Below, piece after piece: positions 6,048 to 9,326 of a stretch of 9,326 bases of DNA (position 1 is the stretch's first letter; every line of letters starts with the position of its first letter). The stretch spans positions 1 through 9,326 of the forward strand of contig JASLJB010000142.1 of NCBI GenBank assembly GCA_030152605.1, given 5' to 3'. The DNA comes from Acinetobacter sp. Lineage in GTDB: Bacteria; Pseudomonadota; Gammaproteobacteria; Pseudomonadales; Moraxellaceae. The notes below the pieces were generated by a model that was not told the DNA's origin, did not search any database, and worked only from the letters and a program-made list of their open reading frames with translations. The position numbers and the translations under genes are program-made.

Positions 6048-7355
6048 ATGTCGACTAAAACCCCAAGCGTTTCACCCAACCTGCTGCGCAGTAAACGTTT
6101 TGCCAGCATCGCCCTGGTGATTGCGGTCATCACCTGGTTTGTGTTGATGATCGTGGCCAAGCTGATACCTGAGCAAGCCTGGTTGATCCATATCTTTATG
6201 TTGGGTGCTGAAGCCGGTGTGGTCGGCGGCTTGGCCGACTGGTATGCCATCACGGTGTTGTTCCGCAACCCTTTTGGTCAAATTCCGATTCCAAAGTTTT
6301 TAAAAGACCACACCGAAATTATCCCCCGTAACAAAGCGCGTATTGCCGAGTCGATGGGTAAGTTTGTGCAGGAAAACTTTTTATCGCCCAAAGTGGTTGA
6401 ACTGAGTTTACAAAAAACCGATCTAACCTTGGCGGTGGGCACATGGCTCGCCAATCCTGCACATAACCAACAAGTGGTCGATGTGATCCAACAGACTGTG
6501 CCCAAAGTCTTTGACTTCGTCGGTCAGGAACAGATCGGGCACTTTATCCAAAGCAACAGCGTGCAGTGGCTGCGCAGTACCCGGATCAACAGTCTGGCCA
6601 GTGAAATGCTACGTGCAGTCCTAGAAAATGACTTCCATCAAGACGTGTTACAACGCGGCCTCGACCTCGCGCATCAGTGGATGCTGCAAAATCCTGATCA
6701 AACTCAGCAGCTCACCCGACGTTTGTTTAAAGAACTGGGGGTCTGGAAGTTGGCCAAGGGGGCAAGTTTTATCGGTATCGATGTGCAGCAGCGCACCATT
6801 GATTCCTTGTTAGAAAAAGTCGAATCCATGCTCGCCGATCCTGAGCATCCATTTCGCCAGAAAATTGAACAGACCGCACAAGAATGGATGCAGCAACTCG
6901 CTGATCCAAGCAGTATGGCCAGTCAACGCCTGAATGCCAACAAAGACGCCTTGTTGGACAGCAGTGCGGTACTGAACTTTATCAGTGGTGCGGTGGTGAT
7001 TTTGTGTGATGCGATCAAAAAAGACCTGCTGAAACCGCACTCGGATATCGCGATGAACTTGCGTGTGGCGATCCAACAAGTCGGTGAGAACCTAATTGAA
7101 AACCAAGCCGTGCGCACGCTACTCAATGAGCGTATGAGTGAACTGGCGATTAATCTCAGTGATGAATACAGTGAAAAAGTCATCCGCTTTATCAGCGAAC
7201 GCATTCACGAATGGGATTCACGCGAGATGATCGACAAAATTGAAAATGAAGTCGGCAGCGATCTACATATGATTCGGGTCAATGGTGTGGTGGTGGGTGC
7301 CTTTATCGGTCTGACCTTAGGCGTGATCCGCGCATTGGTAGATGTGGCGTTTTAA
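6048..7355 (+). CDS. DUF445 family membrane-anchored protein (YjiN-like)
   Basis: A 435-residue protein, similar in size to E. coli YjiN (about 426). A hydrophobic helix at 19-38 and a second hydrophobic stretch at about 46-70 are followed by the family signature: EAGVVGGLADWYAITVLF (55-72), NPFGQIPIP (74-82), and HTEIIPRNKARIAESMGKFV (88-107). The long middle part (about 110-400) is amphipathic and helical and rich in charge and glutamine. A last hydrophobic segment (about 410-428, NGVVVGAFIGLTLGVI) ends the protein, so both ends appear membrane-bound. The molecular function of DUF445 is not established. It follows the lipoprotein gene with a 13-base gap, suggesting a two-gene envelope-associated operon. 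I saw no clear hairpin terminator in the 80 bases after it. Confidence 0.88.
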   Translation: MSTKTPSVSPNLLRSKRFASIALVIAVITWFVLMIVAKLIPEQAWLIHIFMLGAEAGVVGGLADWYAITVLFRNPFGQIPIPKFLKDHTEIIPRNKARIAESMGKFVQENFLSPKVVELSLQKTDLTLAVGTWLANPAHNQQVVDVIQQTVPKVFDFVGQEQIGHFIQSNSVQWLRSTRINSLASEMLRAVLENDFHQDVLQRGLDLAHQWMLQNPDQTQQLTRRLFKELGVWKLAKGASFIGIDVQQRTIDSLLEKVESMLADPEHPFRQKIEQTAQEWMQQLADPSSMASQRLNANKDALLDSSAVLNFISGAVVILCDAIKKDLLKPHSDIAMNLRVAIQQVGENLIENQAVRTLLNERMSELAINLSDEYSEKVIRFISERIHEWDSREMIDKIENEVGSDLHMIRVNGVVVGAFIGLTLGVIRALVDVAF

Positions 7356-7435
7356 CGCGCTGCATCGACTGCACTTCACCCACCCTCAACTCTGCCCCCC
7401 TTGCCCTTGTCGCATGATTCGCACAGGTTTTTGTT

Positions 7436-8602
7436 ATGATTGAATTTAACTCCAAGCTTCCGGCTCAACCGGTCACCATCTTCAGTCGCATGAGTGCCAT
7501 GGCACAACGCCTGAATGCACTGAATCTTTCCCAAGGTTTTCCAGACTTCCCCGCGCCTGAGGCCTTGCTGGATGCGCTGAGTCAAGCCACCCAAGCCGGT
7601 CATAACCAATATCCGCCCGGCGATGGTGTATTGGCGTTGCGGGAACAACTGGCGCAGCAGTTTTTACAACGTGACCAGATCCAACTTGATCCAGTGACTG
7701 AAATCTGTGTCACCGCTGGCGCCACCATTGCCCTGTTTTGTGCCATCCAAGCCATCGTGCATGCCGGCGATGAAGTGATCATGTTTGATCCAAGCTATGA
7801 CAGCTATGCGCCCAGTGTGGCCTTGGTCGGCGGCAAAGCCGTACGCCTCAGTTTAGATGCCCCGAGTTTTGCGGTGGATTGGAACCGCGTTGAGCAGGCC
7901 ATCAGCGATAAAACCCGATTAATCATCGTCAATACCCCGCACAATCCCAGCGGTGCGATTTGGAGCAGCCAAGACTGGCAACAGTTAATCGCACTGATCC
8001 GCGATAAAAATATCTGGGTCTTGTCCGATGAGGTCTATGAGCACCTAATCTATGATGGGCAAAAACATTGTTCTGCACTGAGTTTCCCAGAACTTCGCGA
8101 GCGCAGTATCGTGGTCGGCTCTTTTGGTAAGACTTTTCATGTCACCGGTTGGAAAACTGGCTACTGCGTGGCAGCCCCACAGTTGATGACTGCATTTCGA
8201 CAAATCTATCAGTACGCCAACTTTTGCGGCGTGACCCCAGTACAAGTGGCACTGGCGCAATTTATGCAGCAGCATCCTGAACATATTCAGGGCTTGGCGC
8301 AGTTTTATCAGCAGAAGCGCGATCTATTTGTATCCGGTCTGGCAGACTCCAAGTTTCGCTGTCTACCGGCGCAGGGCACTTTTTTTCAAATGGTGGATTA
8401 TGCTGAATTGCGCCCCGACTTAGATGATATCGCCATGTGTCAATTTCTGGCGGAGCAACATAAAATTGTCGCAATTCCAGTGTCAGTGTTTTACCATCAT
8501 CCGCCTCAAAATTTACGCCTGATCCGCTTCTGTTTTGCCAAACAAGAAGACACTTTATTGCGTGCGGTCGACATCCTCAATCAATGTGGTTCAGCCCATT
8601 GA
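7436..8602 (+). CDS. ybdL: Methionine aminotransferase, YbdL type (PLP-dependent, class I/II)
   Basis: A 388-residue fold-type I aminotransferase that aligns along its length with E. coli YbdL, a PLP enzyme preferring methionine. Matching blocks are LSQGFPDFPAPEAL (31-44), NQYPPGDGVLALRE (57-70), VTAGAT (92-97), GDEVIMFDPSYDSYAPSVAL (111-130), NTPHNPSG (166-173), LSDEVYEH (196-203), and SFGKTFHVTGWKTGYCVA (229-246). Lys232 is the Schiff-base lysine, Asp198 pairs with the pyridine nitrogen, Tyr201 contacts the PLP hydroxyl, and Arg364 in RLIRFCFAK binds the substrate carboxylate. A role in the last step of methionine salvage (transamination of 4-methylthio-2-oxobutanoate) is possible but inferred. 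A kynurenine or glutamine transaminase activity is the main alternative. AGG lies 8 bases before the ATG. The MATE gene follows 53 bases later on the same strand. Confidence 0.9.
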   Translation: MIEFNSKLPAQPVTIFSRMSAMAQRLNALNLSQGFPDFPAPEALLDALSQATQAGHNQYPPGDGVLALREQLAQQFLQRDQIQLDPVTEICVTAGATIALFCAIQAIVHAGDEVIMFDPSYDSYAPSVALVGGKAVRLSLDAPSFAVDWNRVEQAISDKTRLIIVNTPHNPSGAIWSSQDWQQLIALIRDKNIWVLSDEVYEHLIYDGQKHCSALSFPELRERSIVVGSFGKTFHVTGWKTGYCVAAPQLMTAFRQIYQYANFCGVTPVQVALAQFMQQHPEHIQGLAQFYQQKRDLFVSGLADSKFRCLPAQGTFFQMVDYAELRPDLDDIAMCQFLAEQHKIVAIPVSVFYHHPPQNLRLIRFCFAKQEDTLLRAVDILNQCGSAH

Positions 8603-8655
8603 GTATGCTGCCGATGCATCTTTATGCTTTATCTGACTGGATTTTATAAAAATAT

Positions 8656-9326
8656 ATGCCACCTCGTCCGAATATGATTGATCACCCCCAATTTTGGAAA
8701 GCATTCGTGTTGTTTTTGCTGCCCTTAATTGCGACCAATATCTTGCAGAACCTCGCGGGCACGATTAATACCGTTTTTGTGGGACAGATGATGGGGGTCG
8801 ATGCGATTGCCGCGATCTCTGTGTTCTTCCCGATCATGTTTTTCTTGTTGGCCTTTATTATTGGTCTCTCTGCCGGTACCACGGTCTTGGTCGGTCAAGC
8901 TTGGGGCGGTAGAGACATTAACAAAGTACGCAGTATCGTCGGCTCGACTTTATTTATGACCCTGATCGGCGGCAGTATCATCGCCTTACTCGGGGTGATC
9001 TTTGCCAAACAAATCCTGTTGCTGTTGGGCGTCAGTGAGCAAGTCATGCCGCTGTCCCTGCCCTATGTCCGCTGGATGATGGCAGGGAGTCCATTGCTGT
9101 TCGTTTATATCATCTACACTTCGATATTACGTGGCGTTGGCGACAGTATTACCCCATTGATTGCGCTTGGCCTGACCAGTGTCATGGGCTTGATCATTAC
9201 CCCGGTGTTGATCGCGGGCTATTTTGGCTTTCCGGCTTTGGGGATCGTGGCGCCTGCAATTGCCTCGATTGTGGGTTATGCGGCAGTGCTGATCTTTTTA
9301 TATGTCTATTTACTGAAAAAAGATCA
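8656..9326 (+). CDS. MATE family efflux transporter (N-terminal half, runs off right edge)
   Basis: The frame is open from the ATG at 8656 to the end of the window, giving 223 codons with no stop. The product has six hydrophobic segments at about 15-37, 48-72, 93-116, 136-158, 164-186 and 198-219, i.e. the first half of a 12-helix carrier. MATE features include LPLIATNILQNLAGTINTVFVG in helix 1, VGQAWGGRDINKVRS (78-92) in the loop before helix 3, and ILRGVGDSITP (157-167), the LRG-GD-TP motif of the family. Such proteins export cationic drugs or metabolites in exchange for Na+ or H+; coupling ion and substrate cannot be told here. An in-frame ATG at 8674 (MIDHPQFWKAF) is an alternative start; neither has a strong ribosome site (GGA 14 bases before 8656). 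It may be read through from the aminotransferase gene. Confidence 0.88.
   Translation, partial: MPPRPNMIDHPQFWKAFVLFLLPLIATNILQNLAGTINTVFVGQMMGVDAIAAISVFFPIMFFLLAFIIGLSAGTTVLVGQAWGGRDINKVRSIVGSTLFMTLIGGSIIALLGVIFAKQILLLLGVSEQVMPLSLPYVRWMMAGSPLLFVYIIYTSILRGVGDSITPLIALGLTSVMGLIITPVLIAGYFGFPALGIVAPAIASIVGYAAVLIFLYVYLLKKD

Overview
The window looks like ordinary chromosome from a gammaproteobacterium of the Moraxellaceae, most likely Acinetobacter or a close relative. This is an inference from gene content and protein similarity recalled by eye (a yqiA-parE pair, a GshA with an Acinetobacter-like N-terminus, moderate GC), not from any marker-gene search. I see no insertion sequence, phage gene, CRISPR array, tRNA or rRNA.

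Left edge, minus strand: the first 16 codons of parE (topoisomerase IV subunit B) run off the window at base 1. Directly upstream of them, 16 bases away, is a YqiA-type esterase gene. The same yqiA-parE order is known from E. coli. A 364-base gene-free stretch follows (652-1015), carrying a cluster of TTAAACCC repeats. A plus-strand gene for a cytoplasmic alpha/beta hydrolase of the PGAP1/DUF676 kind comes next. It ends at a symmetric hairpin that can terminate transcription from both sides, because the next two genes converge on it.

Middle, minus strand: gshA (first step of glutathione synthesis) is followed 39 bases later by dsbB (the quinone-linked oxidase that recharges DsbA). They look like a two-gene thiol-redox operon, with a perfect 18-base palindrome over the gshA stop codon.

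Right half, plus strand: a DUF924 protein; a spacer with a 12-13 base tandem repeat; a small lipoprotein of the CC0125/CC1285 type; a DUF445 (YjiN-like) membrane-anchored protein 13 bases behind it, probably in the same operon; a YbdL-type methionine aminotransferase; and the first 223 codons of a MATE-family efflux transporter that runs off the right edge.

No clear novel multi-gene system is visible. The least explained parts are the repeats upstream of the hydrolase and the lipoprotein, the lipoprotein-DUF445 pair, and the unassigned N-terminal domain of the hydrolase.
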